From Antilocapra americana (lineage: Eukaryota > Chordata > Mammalia > Artiodactyla > Antilocapridae), in NCBI GenBank assembly GCA_007570785.1, contig ML661885.1, positions 34,777,906 through 34,841,905 of the forward strand: DNA of 64,000 nucleotides, written 5' to 3'. Below the pieces are notes generated by a model. The model was not told the DNA's origin, did no database searches, and was given only the letters and a program-made list of their open reading frames with translations. A program made the translations under genes and the position numbers. Below are positions 1 to 14,429 of the stretch, in pieces (the stretch's first letter is position 1; each line of letters opens with the position of its first letter).

Positions 1-440
1 GGTAGTTTTTAAAGCATGTTCCGGAGGAGGCAGGAATGTTATTCAGACACATGGACTAGTGATTGGAGGCCAAGATTCCGGGGAAGAGACAGAATAACCA
101 GAAACTGGTTCTGAAAGACCACCCAAGGCAGTACTGACGAATGCAGCGACTATGCTGTTTTACCTCAGCGTGACTCAGCAGTCAGCCAGGCGCAGATCAG
201 AAGCCTTAGTTCCCTTCATTTATTGTCCTGGATGGACTTCCTGCTCCTAAATCTAACTACTCATCTCAGCTCTTTGAAGATTTTTTCTCCTGAATAATTA
301 CATCCCTCTCCTACATCATTCTTCCACTGTCTCCCTGACACATTCTTATCAACATACTTATGTGCTGCAATATCTGACATCTTTCAAAAGATAACAACTC
401 CTTCCAGCTCCCAACTCTTTACTTTGCTCCCATGTACAGC
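1..440. other. Non-coding DNA, nothing recognised
   Basis: No gene, RNA or clear transposon is visible before the BovB copy begins. Confidence 0.6.
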
Positions 441-1853
<1,413 letters not shown>

Positions 1854-1916
1854 GCAAAATTTCTCAAGGTTTGTCTGTTACTCACTGTCTGTCTGTCACT
1901 CTTCCTTAGGAAGGCA

Positions 1917-2146
1917 TTGTGTGTATGTGTGTGTGTGTGTGTACGTTAGTCGCTGAGACACATCCAACTTTTTGGGACCCTATGGATTGTAGCCTGCCAG
2001 GATCCACTGTCTATGGAATTTTCCAGGCAAGAATACTAAGGTGCTTGCCATTTCCTTCTCTAGGGGATATTCCTTCTCCAGGGATTAAGCCCTGGTCTCC
2101 TGCATTACAGGCAGAGTCTTTACCATCTGAGCCACTAGGGAAGCCC
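1917..2146 (-). mobile_element. Bov-tA SINE with (CA)n tail
   Basis: The head is at the right (plus-strand AGCCACTAGGGAAGCCC) and the 3' tail is a TG run at 1917-1942 on the plus strand. Target duplications AGGAAGGCA flank it at 1908-1916 and 2147-2155, which fixes both ends. Confidence 0.93.
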
Positions 2147-2155
2147 AGGAAGGCA

Positions 2156-2457
2156 CTTGCTGTTTTAACCCCTTCTAAGTAAGCATTCATCCCCATCAGC
2201 CCATGGAAACTTCACCCACTTACAAATCTGATGGTCAGTTCTCAAACTTCATGTCCTAAGGCTTCTTGGCAGCACTGGGCACAGCTGATGATTCTCTCCT
2301 TCTCAAAATCCTTTCTTCAGTTGCTTCCAAATATCATATTCTATGAATACATCTCCTATCTTACTGGTTCGTCTTTCTCATGTGCCTTTGCCAGATCCCC
2401 CTCCCCAGCTCTCTACTCTACCCTTAATTTCCCTAATCACTGTACTCAATCCTTGCT
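2156..2457. other. Non-coding spacer between two BovB copies
   Basis: No gene or recognised repeat. It is C/T-rich and ends where the minus-strand BovB begins. Confidence 0.55.
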
Positions 2458-3312
2458 TTCAGTTCAGTTGCTCAGTCGTGTCCAACTCTTTGTGACCCCA
2501 TTCACTGCAACACGCCAGGCCTTCCTGTCCATCACCAACTCCTAGAGCTTATTCAAACTCATTTCACTGAGTTGGTGATGCCATTCAACCATCTCATCCT
2601 CTGTTGTCCCCTTCTCCCCCTGCCTTCAATCTCTCCCAGCATCAGGGTCTTTTCTAATGAGTCAGCTCTTCACATCAGGTGGCCAAAGTATTGGAGTTTC
2701 AGCTTCCAATGAATATTCAGGACTGGTCTCCTTTAGGGTGGACTGGTTGGATTTCCTTGCAGTCCAAGGGACTCTCAAGAGTCTTCTCCAATACCACAGT
2801 TCAGAAGCATCAATTCTTTGGCGCTCAACTTTCTTATAGTGCAACTCTCACATCCATACATGACCACTGGAAAAACTATAGCTTTGACTAGACAGATCTT
2901 TGTTGGCAAAGTAATATCTCTGCTTTTTAATATACTGTCTAGGTTGGGCATAACTTTTCTTCCAAGAGCAAGCATCTTTTAATTACATGGCTGCAGCCAG
3001 CATCTGCAGTGATTTTGGAGCCAACAACAGTAAAGTCTCTGTTTTCATTGTTTCCCCATCTATTTACCATGAAGTGATGGGACCAGATGCCATGATCTTA
3101 GTTTTCTGAATGTTGAGCTTTAAGCCAACTTTTTCACTCTCCTCTTTCACTTTCATCAAGAAGCTCTTTAGTTCTTCTTCTCTTTCTGCCATAAGGGTGG
3201 TGTCATCTGCATATCTGAGGTTATTGATATTTCTCCCAGCAATCTTGATTTCAACTTGTGCTTCACCCTGTCCAGCATTTCTCATCATGTACTCTGCATA
3301 TGAGTTAAAATT
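2458..3312 (-). mobile_element. BovB LINE fragment, 3' end
   Basis: About 855 bases of the BovB 3' end on the minus strand. The 3' terminus is at 2458 and the copy stops shortly after the YADD region near 3200. Translation gives NLRYADDTTLMAEREEELKS and VVMYGCESCTIRK in different frames, so it is inactive. It faces the copy at 441-1853 tail to tail. Confidence 0.93.
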
Positions 3313-4022
3313 ATCTTAATATCATTTTGAAGCTGATGATTCCTGAATCTACTCTGAAATCCAGAAAGCCTACTCTATACTCTACTCAGATAGGGAATAA
3401 GCACTTCAAATTTAACTGTTCACAATAGAACTTAAAATCTTCCCTTAGTCGTAGGACAAAAAAGCAAACAAATATTGGACTGAGGTTCATAGTTTATTTT
3501 TCAGTGATATGTGTTAGCAAATCTCAAATTATTTTGTATATATTTCAGGATTGAGCAAATAGGACAATATATTGTGAATAACAGGAGCCAGATTTCTCAC
3601 TGGCTGGTTGGTTGGAGAATAAATTACAAGCATAGAAATGGAAAATTGTAAATTGGAGTAAACAGTATTAGTATAAACTTGGGGTATTTGACATAGATCA
3701 ATAAATGATAGAGTAAATAAATACAGAAACACACACACAGCTCTTTATGCTGAGTAAACATAGAAGCATTGGCACCCGAGGAACAATGAACACATATAGA
3801 TCTTGATTTTGAAATACCATTTCTTGCAAAAAAGGAATCAGGGTTTCTCAGAAAACACAGAATAAGAAAAGTAGAAGGTAAATCTACAGCATCTTCCTAT
3901 GCCAGAAAGTAAGCAACTGTTCAAAGAACAATTGAGTTATGCCCAGAGAACAGAAGAACTAGCATGAAGAAACCTCACTGACTCCATCTTGGGAAGTTTG
4001 GACATCAAAACAATTATTAACA
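3313..4022. other. Non-coding DNA, nothing recognised
   Basis: AT-rich sequence without a convincing ORF, RNA gene or transposon. Confidence 0.55.
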
Positions 4023-4222
4023 GGGCTTCTCAGGTCGTGCTAGTGGTAAAGAAACTGCCTGCCAATGCAGGAGACATAAAAAAATGGGGAAGATACCTTG
4101 GAGAAGGGAATGGCGCCCCACTACAGTATTCTTGCCTGGAGAATCCAATGGACAGAGTAGCCTGGAGGGCTATAGTCCATGGGGTCACAGAGTGGGACAC
4201 AACTGACTTAGCACACACACAT
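4023..4222 (+). mobile_element. Bov-tA SINE
   Basis: The head GGGCTTCTCAGGTCGTGCTA is followed by the Bov-A body and ends in GGGACACAACTGACTTAGC with a short CA tail. A purine-rich change interrupts the tRNA-like B-box region. Confidence 0.88.
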
Positions 4223-4282
4223 CCTCTTAAAAAATATCAAGGTCTAGGAAGACAAAAGTGATTGAGAACCTGTTTCAGGTTA

Positions 4283-4589
4283 GAGGCTTCCCTAATAGAT
4301 CAGTTGGTAAGGAATCCATCTGCAATGCAGGAGACCCTGGTTCAATTCCTGGGGTGGGAAGATCGCTGGAGAAAGGATCGGCCACCCAAGCCAGTGTTCT
4401 TAGGCTTCCCTTGTGGCTCAGCTGGTAAAGAATCCACCTACAATGAAAGAGACCTGGGTTCGATCCGTGGGTTGGGAAGATCCCCTGGAGAAGGAAAAGG
4501 CTACCCACTCCACTATTCTGGCCTGGAGAATTCCATGGACCATAGTCAATGGGGTCCCAAAGAGTTGAACACAACTGAGCTACTTTCAC
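4283..4589 (+). mobile_element. Two-headed compound Bov-tA SINE
   Basis: A first tRNA-Glu-like head and the beginning of a Bov-A body run to about 4401. A second complete head (AGGCTTCCCTTGTGGCTCAG) and a full Bov-A body follow. Direct repeats TTTCAGGTTA at 4273-4282 and 4590-4599 enclose the whole, so both heads arrived in one insertion. Confidence 0.9.
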
Positions 4590-4599
4590 TTTCAGGTTA

Positions 4600-5619
4600 A
4601 AAGATACTGAAGATACAGAGAAACTGAAAGTAATGCATAATACTGGATGGAAGGGAAAAGGCATTATTGGAAAATTAGCTTTGAATATAGAAAGTAAATC
4701 AGATGAGAAATAATACTCAGTAGTAAATAAACTGATTTGGATACTTCTACTGTACTTACGCAAGGGAATGTCCTTGTTCTAGGATATTTAGGATAAAGGG
4801 TGATTTGCAACTAATTTTTTAAATGATTCACAAAGAGGAAAGGAATGATAAAGCAAAAGAGCTGGCAGGTGAATAAGTGGTGAGTCTGAATGTGAAATAC
4901 AGAGTGTACAATTTTCACATTTTTTATGAAAGATTGAAATTGTATTAAAATTAAAAGTAATGTTTATACCTGTTGTTTTAGAAGAATTAGGAGCAGCAGA
5001 AAGGTCATAAACGATGCAGAAGCTAAGATCAAGTTCAACAATAACAACAACAAAAAAAACACAAGACAGAAGTGAGGCTATGCTGAGAAGTTCAGAATTT
5101 CACAACATAAAAGAAGCTGTTTCCATAAAAGAGCTATACTGTCTAAATCGTGGCCTCGCTAATTATGGCTGTGAAAATGGGAGATAAGTTCCTGGCATTG
5201 AGACAGTTGAAGAATAAAGAGGCCAGTCATCAACACAATGTTTGAAGTCTTACAAAGATGAAAACAGTGATGCCGAGGAGTCTTTGTCGATACCCAAGTG
5301 TTGAAGTCCTTGAATAAGACGGAATATGTAGATAAAAGCAATGAAGATGGTGAGAAAGTGGCCTTAAGAGAATAATATTGGGAGTCCAAAGAAAGACATT
5401 AAGAAGGGTTAATGGGGAGCACTAAGAAAGAAGCAGATAAAATGGAAGCTTAACATATAATGACTTTCCCAGGATTAACAAGAAGGAGAAAGTAAGGGGG
5501 AAAGTCCTCTATTTGAGAGTATGGCCAGAAAGGCAGTATCATCATGGAAAAACATGTTTCACTTTGAAAAAAAAATAAAGAAAACAAAGCATTCCAAGCA
5601 AATGTCAAAACTGCAGGGT
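4600..5619. other. Non-coding DNA, nothing recognised
   Basis: A-rich, with short AAC repeats near 5040. No supported feature. Confidence 0.5.
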
Positions 5620-6875
5620 TGTCTCTTCAATGAATGGTGCTAAGAAAACTGATTATCCACATTCAGAAGAGTAAGTTAGACCCTTACCATACACCATATA
5701 CAAAATCAACTCAAAATGGACCAAAGATCCAAATAAAAAAACCTATTAAAGGAAAACATAGGGGGAAATCTTCGTGATGTTGGATTTGGCAATGACCGCT
5801 GAAATGCAATACCCAAAGCATGCATAAGCAACAAAGGAAAAAATACATAAATTGGACTTCAGCAAAATTGAAAACTTATACATCAGAGGACACATTAAGA
5901 AAGTGAAAAAAGCCAATGCACAGAATGAGGGAAAATATTTGCAAATCATATATCTGATAAGGTCTAACTTCTAGAATATAGAAAGAATTCTTACAAAAAC
6001 AATGAAAAGACAATTATAAATGGTCAAAGGACTTGAATAGACATTCCCCCTAAGAAGACATACAAATAGCCACCAACCACATGAAAAGATGCTCAACATC
6101 ACTAGTCACTAGGGAAATGCAAATCAAAACAAATGCCACTTCATAACCCAGGATGGCCATAATAAAAAATAGAAAATACCTGTTGGTGAGGATGTAGAGA
6201 AACTGGAACTTTGATACATTGCTAGAGGAAATGTAAAATGGTAGAGACACTGCAGAAAACGGACTGGCAGCTCCTCACTAAGCTAAACATAGAACTACTT
6301 CGAGACTCAGGAATTTCACTCCTAGGTGTGCATGTATGTGTGTGTATATATACACAAAAGAAAATTTGTATGCAAATTTTCATAGCAGATCTACTCACTG
6401 TACCAAAAGGTAGAAATAACCCAAATGTCCACAAGAGATGAATGGATAAACAAAGCGAGATAAATCCTTGCCATGGAGTATTATCTACCTTTAAAAAGAA
6501 ATGAACTATCAATACTTGCTACTTGTATAAACCCTGAAAAATTTATGTGATGTGAAAGAGGCTAGATACCCTAAGACCACTTACTCTATGATTCCATTTG
6601 TATAGAATATCCATCCATAATAGGTAAACCCATAAAGTAGAAAGCAGGTCAACAGATGCCAAGGGCTAGGCGGGGAAAGGTACAAGGACATGAGGAGTGA
6701 CTACTTAACTGGTATGGTTTCTTTTTGCAGTGATAAAGAAAGTTCTATAACTAGATTGTGATAACAGTTGCACAATATTATGATCATACCTAATGCACTG
6801 AATTTTACACTGTAAGTTGGTTAAAACAGTAAACTTTCTGTTATATATACTTTACCACAATAAAAAAAATACGGA
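5620..6875 (+). mobile_element. Old L1 LINE, ORF2 C-terminus to 3' end
   Basis: The sequence follows the last part of L1 ORF2 (GGTCAAAGGACTTGAATAGACA near 6022, CACATGAAAAGATGCTCAAC near 6079) and then a 3' UTR ending CTTTACCACAATAAAAAAAAT near 6871. It is strongly diverged with many stops and older than the L1 at 30.5 kb, probably of an L1M type. Confidence 0.85.
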
Positions 6876-6879
6876 TTAT

Positions 6880-7845
6880 TTTAGAGAACATAGTAGAAGT
6901 AGCTAGACAGGTATGAAATTCTGTCGAGTGTCTGCAGGTTGGGGAACACATGAGAGGAATCACATGAAGATAACGAAAAGTACCTTTTCGATCAGATCTT
7001 GAAGAGCTTTGAACATCACATTGCAGAGTTTGGATGTTACTTTAGAATCAATAAAGAACCATTGAAGACTTCTAAGCAACATGGTTAATTGATCTGAAGT
7101 AGTTCTAAAGTTACTGTGACACTCTTTTACATGGAGGCCTGAAATGACACCTAAACATCTATCAGACATTCTCTTTTATTGATGGTTTCATTAATGAACT
7201 CGATTTAATTGTCTGCCTCTCTTTCCCCAGAAGCCAGGGCACAAAAGGCCTTTCCTGGTATATAATTTTTCCAGTCTTCTCAAACTGTAATAAGCTGAAA
7301 GTAGCCGGACTGGTGGCCATCCCTAACAAGGTTTTAATAGGTCCCTTAGGATGCTTTTTACACAAGGTTATGAATGCCTCCCTAAACTGTTAGTGGCTTG
7401 AAGGCCTAGGCTATTTGAACAAACATATTTCCCCTGCTCTCAGGCAGCCACGAAGCCTCCTCCCCGCTGTGGGATGATCCTTGTGCATCAGCATAAAAGC
7501 CGGGGCTGCTAACATTTCATGGCAGAAAGTCAACTCCACAGCCTGCAAAGGCTGGCATGTGAGGCATAAAGATCTGTCTTTAATCAAAACTACACACAGT
7601 TGGCACTTCGGGCACTTCAAGAATGCAGACAGGAATTCTCAATGATCCGACTCTGGCCAAAAGCTCCCACAAACACCTGACATGGAGAGACTTGGTAAAA
7701 AACCCACTCTTAACTCTTCACTCTTTGAGACACTATCGTGTCTCAGTTAGATGAGCTCCTAAATCTCACACAGAGATTTAGTTCTTTGTAAACCATAGTT
7801 TACACGACCATAGTTCTCCAATTACGTGCCTCTCCTAGATTTCAC
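6880..7845. other. Non-coding DNA, nothing recognised
   Basis: Short open frames here lack homology, splice context or codon structure that would support a gene. Confidence 0.5.
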
Positions 7846-7968
7846 AGAGAAGGAAATGGCACCCCACTCCAGTATTCTCGCCTGGAGAATTCCCATGGAC
7901 AGAGGAGCCTGGCAGGTTACAGTCCATGGGGTCGCAAAAGTCAGACATGATTTAGCAACTAAACCACC
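7846..7968 (+). mobile_element. Bov-A body without tRNA head
   Basis: Starts GAGAAGGAAATGGCACCCCA and runs to AGCAACTAAACCACC. The tRNA-like head is absent, so this is a Bov-A monomer or a truncated Bov-tA. Confidence 0.85.
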
Positions 7969-8928
7969 ACCTGGATTTCAAAGTATTATAGCTTCAGATT
8001 CAAATATTCAACTAATTTTTTTTTAAATCAACCACACTGTCGATAGTATTCATTCAAGATCCTTCATGAGTTGCCCATCATCACTCTAACCTTCTAGATT
8101 CAACTCCTACTCTTTCCCCACAGAACCCTAACTTGCACCCATTTATCTCTTAGTTGTGTGTCTTCTGATGTGTCAGTTACTGAGGATTCACGGATGAGTA
8201 AAACATGGTTGCTGCCTTCATGGTATTACAGCAGCTCAACAGAAAGACAGACACTGGGCCATCACAGAAACAAGGCATTTGCCAAGTGTGTCTCTCCGGC
8301 ACTGTTTCAGTACCTGTCAAATCTTTTTGCCGAAGACATTAGGAGCTTTACGAGACTAGAGACATCTCCCCATTCCAGGTAGGACTTGACTTCATGTTGT
8401 TTTAATTACAGTGAGATGGAAACCTAGGACGATTAGACCAGCCAGGCAGGCTCTACCATCCATTTTTGTCTGTTTATTCAGAAAACACCAGCCCTGCCCC
8501 TGCGCTGAGCCTGGTGTGTGTCTCCCCAACCTGAGTGACCCAGGAGTCCTAAGGCACATGTACAACCCACAGCCAAACCTCATGGCCTTGACCAACTGAT
8601 GGCCTCAAAGAGTGAGGCAGTGTTACATCCTTTAATACCACCTGGATCTCAACTGTGCTGTCGAATCACAGCTCTCTTACTTTACATTTTGAGACATAAA
8701 GGGGCAAGTCTCTTTCTAACCTGTTATACAATCATTAAACAACATGCAGAGTTTTGGACAATTTTAATCTCAGAAATGTTTACACGGTTCACATGTTTGT
8801 TCTACTTGTGTAATATACAGAATATATTTTACAGTGACTCGTTTAAGAGGAATCCACAACCAGCACAGTTTGTTAATCCTATTTCTCATGAAAAGAGAAG
8901 AAGAGAATTATCCGCTAAATGTCAATGA

Positions 8929-9116
8929 ATGTGTTAGTCACTCAGATATGTCTGACTCTTCGCAACCCCATGGATTGCAGTCCACCAGGCTCCTCTGTCC
9001 ATGGAATTCTCCAGGCAAGAATGCTGGAGTGGGTAGCCATTCTCCTCTCCCAGGGATCTTCCTGACCCAGGGATTGAACCCAGGCAGTTTCTTTACCATT
9101 GTAGTTATCAGGAGGT
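8929..9116 (-). mobile_element. Bov-tA SINE, head damaged
   Basis: The Bov-A body is clear on the minus strand from 8931. The head at the right end is cut off after TTCTTTACCATTGTAGTTAT. Confidence 0.85.
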
Positions 9117-9540
9117 AGACGTTTAATTTTCTCTTCTAACTTCACTGGGCTCAGGGGTGCCCAAAAAGCTGGAAAACATCTCTCTCTCACTCTCCCCTCC
9201 TGCTGTTGCAGCTGGGACACCCATTTTCTCCTGTTTTCAGACATCAGAGCTCCTGATTCTTGGGTCTTTGAACTTCTAGGCTTACACCAGTGCACTTACC
9301 ATTCAGGTTCTCAGGCCTTATGCTCAGACTGGTAGATAAACCATTGGCTCCCCTGGTTCTCAGGCCTTTAGGATTGGACTGAATTATACCACTGGCTTTC
9401 CTGGGCTTCCAGCTTGCAGATGGCAGACTATGGGATTTAGCCTCCACGATCATGAGTCAGTTCCTATAACAAATCCCCTCATATATATCTGTGGGTATAG
9501 ATTCTATTGATGGTGCTTCTCTGGAGAACTCTAATGTACC
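9117..9540. repeat. Probable ancient interspersed repeat, family not assigned
   Basis: Phrases such as CTCAGGCCTTTAGGATTGGA, CCTGGGCTTCCAGCTTGCAG and TGCTTCTCTGGAGAACTCTA resemble a repeat common in mammals. I cannot name the family with confidence from memory. Confidence 0.4.
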
Positions 9541-10600
9541 CTTTAAAGGGGAAATTGACTGAGGAGTTCCCATAGCATGGTGCTGAGCATGTGGAGAGTT
9601 TGTGATGAGATAGTAATTTTAGTAATATGTGTGCTTCCATAGGAAACAGACACATACTCTTCCTTTATTCAGCTCCTCCTTGAATTTTCAATGGCACGTT
9701 TTTTAGTGCCTATTAGATCAATTTCACTTACATACAGGAATTTGACATAATTAGTGACTAAATTCTCATCAATTTCCCTCCACTTTGCAAACTAACATGA
9801 ATGTTTCTTTCTGGTAGGAACAAAATGTTTACTTTATTTAAGAGGCCAGCAGCCTGGAGATATGTGTCCAAAAACCAACTCTGAAGATTCTTCCCGATCA
9901 TGGAGGTGTTTTAAGGAAGACCAAACTAACACCAGTTTCTGATACATCTTAGTGAGTCATTAGCCATACAGCTTCTTGTCTATTACCTCCACTGTTTCTA
10001 GCCTGTGTGTCAAATATTCTATTTGCTAGAATAGGTTTAAACAGAGGCAGTAATAATTGTGAAGTCTGTATACAGACAAAAGATTATTGTTGGGCACCTG
10101 TGAACCATGACTGAGTGTTCATTTTGGATTGCATTAGTGTGAGACAAAAGCCTATCCCAAGGCTATCAGAGTCTTACTACCCAAGTAGACCGACATGGAA
10201 ATAAGGCAACCCAAGATCCTCTACAAAGCTCATAGAGTCAGTTCACTCTCTGCTTTGCAGACTCAACTCTCTCCAAGGCTAGTTCAAGGCCTAGATTCAG
10301 ATGGAAGTAGTAGGAATGTTGCCTTAACTTCCAACCAAGGAGTCCTCAGTTTTGGAAATTACTGGTTCTTTATTTAAAAATGATTTATTTTCCCTGATTC
10401 CGTTTTGAACCTATTAACACTTACAGAAGAGGAGAGGTAGGGTCAGTATCCTAGGATACAAACAGGCTTACAATTGGCCATTTCTAAACCAACTCAACTT
10501 TACTTTCCAGGACAGTTCCTTTATGACCCCAGGGCAAAGGATAAAAAAAAAAAAAAAGACTCAGAGTGAACACTGAATTCTTCTGTTCTAGTTCCTCCTC
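9541..10600. other. Non-coding DNA, nothing recognised
   Basis: No supported gene or repeat. Confidence 0.5.
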
Positions 10601-10607
10601 TCCCTAA

Positions 10608-10610
<3 letters not shown>

Positions 10611-10656
<46 letters not shown>

Positions 10657-10666
10657 NNNNNNNNNN

Positions 10667-10721
<55 letters not shown>
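10611..10721. repeat. (CA)n microsatellite with assembly gap
   Basis: A pure CA run is broken by ten N at 10657-10666. The real length is unknown. Open frames across it are artefacts of the repeat. Confidence 0.97.
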
Positions 10722-10723
<2 letters not shown>

Positions 10724-12480
10724 TTCTGCAGTTGAAAAGGCAGACCCAATACAGTCTAGAATATCAACACATCTTTTGGGTCATCTGGTCTCAACTTCTC
10801 TCCAAAATAACAACAGCAAGATTCTATTAAAGAAAGAAAACAGAAGGAATATAGGTAGCAGGCTAATAGCCATATAAAATAAAAAGTAAACTTAACCTCA
10901 GCAAAAATAAAAATTTTGATAATGAAAATCCTTAGAAAACAAAGGAAATCCATCACTGGAAACACAATACGGAAGGTAGACAGTCATGCGAGGGGCTCTA
11001 GAAAGGATGTACTGTTTCAATGAGAAATTAAAGATTCTCTGAGATCCGAACACATACAGAAGACACCGGGCTGCTGTCCAGGGACAACCTAGCATGGCTT
11101 TCCTTCTATAGAGCAGGAGAGGCCACCAGGTGTCAATGAAAGCTAGAAGATAAAATCAAGTTTGGGCATTTAAAAAAGATAACTTGTCCAAATTTACACT
11201 AGGCGACATGTTTTAATAATAATAATAATGAAAAGTAATGATAATAAAGGGAATTTCAAACACAAAATCTCACAAAAATTACCAAAAAGTTTTGTTAATG
11301 AAAACCATGATAAATGAACTACCAATTTTTCTCATATTATCAGAGAACATGTATCTTAGTTAACCAATGTCACATCAGGGGAGAAAGAAATGGTTCCTAT
11401 TGATTAGATACACAGAAAACAGTAAATTATTTCCATAAACTTGGCCATCAGATGCATTTCCACTTGGGAGCAACACAAGCATCCCATGAAATGGACAGCT
11501 ATTGGAGGAACACAGCTTTTGATTAATCACAAGGAATTTTTATTGGCTTTTCCACTCTCCCCATGCAAATAACCTTGCTCAGATTCTTACTGGCAATTTT
11601 AGAAAAGGTCTCCCTATTTAGGGAATTGATACTGCCACAAAGAATCAAGTGAAAATGATCAATTCCCCTTCATTTCAATCAGACCTAAAATTACAATACT
11701 ATGCTTAGAACAGATGCGTACCTTCTAGAAAATTTCATATTTTTCTATGATGAAGTCATTGTTTCTTGTGGGGGGCTCACCTCTACTTGAAAAATAGCCA
11801 TATTCTCAAGAATTAGCTACCACTCTTTGCCTCAAAAACAAAATTATCCTTGAAGAAACAAAAATTAGTATTTTTAACACATTATGCTTTCCTATCGTGT
11901 AGGTATAATTATTCCACGTCCATTTTACAGATGAGGAGATCGAGGCTAAATAATTACTCCATTTGCACATTGAATTAACTTCAGCAACAAGCTCCCATTT
12001 GTAAGTCTTTCTAACTCAACTCTAAGAACAAATAAACAGCCATATGCTACTATGTTTTCAGTTTCCCGAGAAAATCGCCAAATGAGGGAGAACAATGAGA
12101 CAAATACAGTTATCCAACAGAAAAAAAAAAAATTAAAACATTCAATACAGTCAACTAAAGCAATTTTTGTCAAATTCTAGGCTAAGAATATTAAACTTGT
12201 CATGAAACCATTCCATTGTAAATAAAACAGAAGTTATATATTTTTCATATATCAGAATATATATATTTTTTTCCTCCATGTCTTTGGCAGGAACAGAGTG
12301 GGTTGTGAGCCAAATTCATTTAATGTTTGCTTGTTAAGGCTTAATTTTATATTTTTAAATTTAAATGCGAAGAAACTAGAAGTAGTAGAAAAGTACCAGT
12401 TATGAGGATTTAAGAAGAAGCCCTAATAATATAAACAATTTACTCTCCTGAGTTCTAAACTAACCAAGATAAACAGAAGT
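10722..12480. other. AT-rich non-coding DNA with a MIR core
   Basis: A MIR-like core (CCATTTTACAGATGAGGAGA, near 11920) and a short TAA run at 11211-11232 are the only structures seen. Confidence 0.5.
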
Positions 12481-12960
12481 CAGGCAAATGAGACCACGGA
12501 TGTCAGCTTGATGTGAGCTGTTGGAGGCAACTCTGGCAAGAGGCAGCAAGGGTCCCTAACAATGTACCCTGAACAGATTTACCTAGAAGCAGGACACCCA
12601 AGGCAAGGGTTTGACCACAAGTAACAGTTTATTTGGGAGTTAACCCAAGTATTAGAAGAGTGAGGCAATGGGACAGGGAGGAGAAGAAAGCCAGTTAAGA
12701 GTGTATGCTAAAGCCAGTTACCAATGTGGGTAGCCTGAGCTCAACCCAGCTGGGCATTTCTGGGAGTAAGAAGACAATTTATCTCTGAGAGTTACTCACC
12801 CCAGTGTCTACATGCATCAGCTCCCACCCAGTTCATTAAGAGAACTGCCTCTAGGGACATCAGCTCTAGGGCATTCCAGCTTGTCCTGTGCAGGCACACA
12901 CATTAAGGGAGTGCAGGCATTAGTAATGAGCAACCTTCTGCTTGTCCAAGTGAAGGCCGG
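12480..12960. repeat. LTR-like or other dispersed repeat, unassigned
   Basis: The stretch around AACAGTTTATTTGGGAGTTA and GTGGGTAGCCTGAGCTC looks like a dispersed ruminant repeat that I cannot name. This rests on impression only. Confidence 0.3.
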
Positions 12961-13010
12961 GAGGAGAGAGATGGGGCATCCACAGCGTCTGCTAACTCAC
13001 GGAGTCACAG

Positions 13011-13285
13011 GCTGCTGCTGCTGCTAAGTCGCTTCAGTCGTGTCCAACTCTGTGTGACCCTATAGACAGCAGCCCACCAGGCTCCCCCATCCCTGGGATT
13101 CCCCAGGCAAGAACACTGGAGTGGGCCACCATTTCCTTCTCCAATGCATGAAAGTAAAAAGTGAAAGTGAAGTTGCTCAGTCATTTCCAACTCTTAGCAA
13201 CCCCATGAACTGCAGCCTGCCAGGCTCTTCTGTCCATGGGATATTCCAGGCAAGAGTACTGGAGAGGGGTTCCATTGCCTTCTCT
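13011..13285 (-). mobile_element. BOV-A2 SINE (Bov-A dimer)
   Basis: Two Bov-A bodies in tandem, joined near 13140-13170 by the AAAGTGAAAGTGAAGT linker, with a GCTGCTGCTGCTGCT tail at the left. Perfect target duplications GGAGTCACAG at 13001-13010 and 13286-13295 define the insertion. Confidence 0.95.
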
Positions 13286-13575
13286 GGAGTCACAGAGAGT
13301 ACACACCAACCTCACCATGGCCAAGAGTAGACCAGCCCTTAGGGTTCCCTGAACCAAGAAAGGGAAAGGGACTGAGCCATGCATGCTTATCTACTCACCC
13401 AAACTCACATCGGCCAAGGCACTCCTCTGAAGGAGTAAATGAGGGGAGCAAGAAGACCAGGAGTGACCTCTGATGGAACTAGGGAAAAAGGTCACCCCAT
13501 AATGACAGCCCTGGATGAGCTATATAGCAGGTGAGAAGTATCTAGAAACACTACCTAGAATGTCTTCACTCATCT

Positions 13576-13595
13576 TTTTTTTTTTTTTTTTTTTG
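13576..13595. repeat. Poly-T tract
   Basis: About 19 T in a row after CATC, with no transposon body attached that I can identify. Confidence 0.8.
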
Positions 13596-13693
13596 CTTGT
13601 TGTTACTAAAAAAAGAAATTCCAAGCAATTCATTCTTTCTGGTTTGACTTAGGTTTCAGTGAATTATTAGCACATTTCTACATAATCTTTCAT

Positions 13694-14106
13694 GTGGTCA
13701 TGTATGGATGTGAGAGTTGGACTATAAAGAAAGCTGAGCACAGAAGAATTGGTGCTTTTGAACTGTGGTGTTGGAGAAGACTCTTGAGAGCCCCTTGGAC
13801 TGCAAGGAGATCCAACCAGTCCATTCTAAAGGAAATCAACCTTGAATATTCACTGGAAGCTGAAACTCCAATACTCTGGCCACCAGATGCGAAGAACTGA
13901 CTCATTTGAAAAGACCCTGATGCTGGGAAAAATTGAAAGCAGGAGGAGAAGGGGATGACAGGGGATGAGATGGTTGTATGGCATCACTGACTCAATGGAC
14001 ATGAATTGGATTAAACTCCTGGAGCTGGTGATGGACAGGGAGACCTGGCATGCTTCAGTCCATAGGGTTGCAAAGAGTCAGACACAACCGAGTGACTGAA
14101 TTGAAC
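13694..14106 (+). mobile_element. BovB LINE fragment, last 0.4 kb
   Basis: Starts at GTCATGTATGGATGTGAGAG, which is the MYGCES codon region, and ends with GAGTGACTGAATTGAAC. It is a heavily 5'-truncated copy with an intact 3' end. Confidence 0.93.
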
Positions 14107-14429
14107 AAAAAGAATAGAAAAAATAATTTGGGCACTAGAGATCCAAAACAAATACATTCAACAGAGTTGACTGGCATAAAAATTACTTCTAGATTATATG
14201 TATATATCCTCTAAGGGCGAGTTCAAAATCATAACCCAGTGATTGGGTAATAAAAATCAGTCTACTTTAAAATATTTTTATAACTCCCAGATACCAACTA
14301 AATTGACTTAAAGAGGTGAGAAGTAAATAGGCAAAAATAAATATTATGAACAGCAAAACAGCCAAGTATATAACATGTCAGGAAAAAACAAAGTGTTTAC
14401 ATGGGGTTATACCATATTTTCACTGAGAA

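Noticed and set aside
10521..10718. Frame encoding alternating Cys-Val
   Set aside because: It is the (CA)n repeat read as protein, across an N gap.
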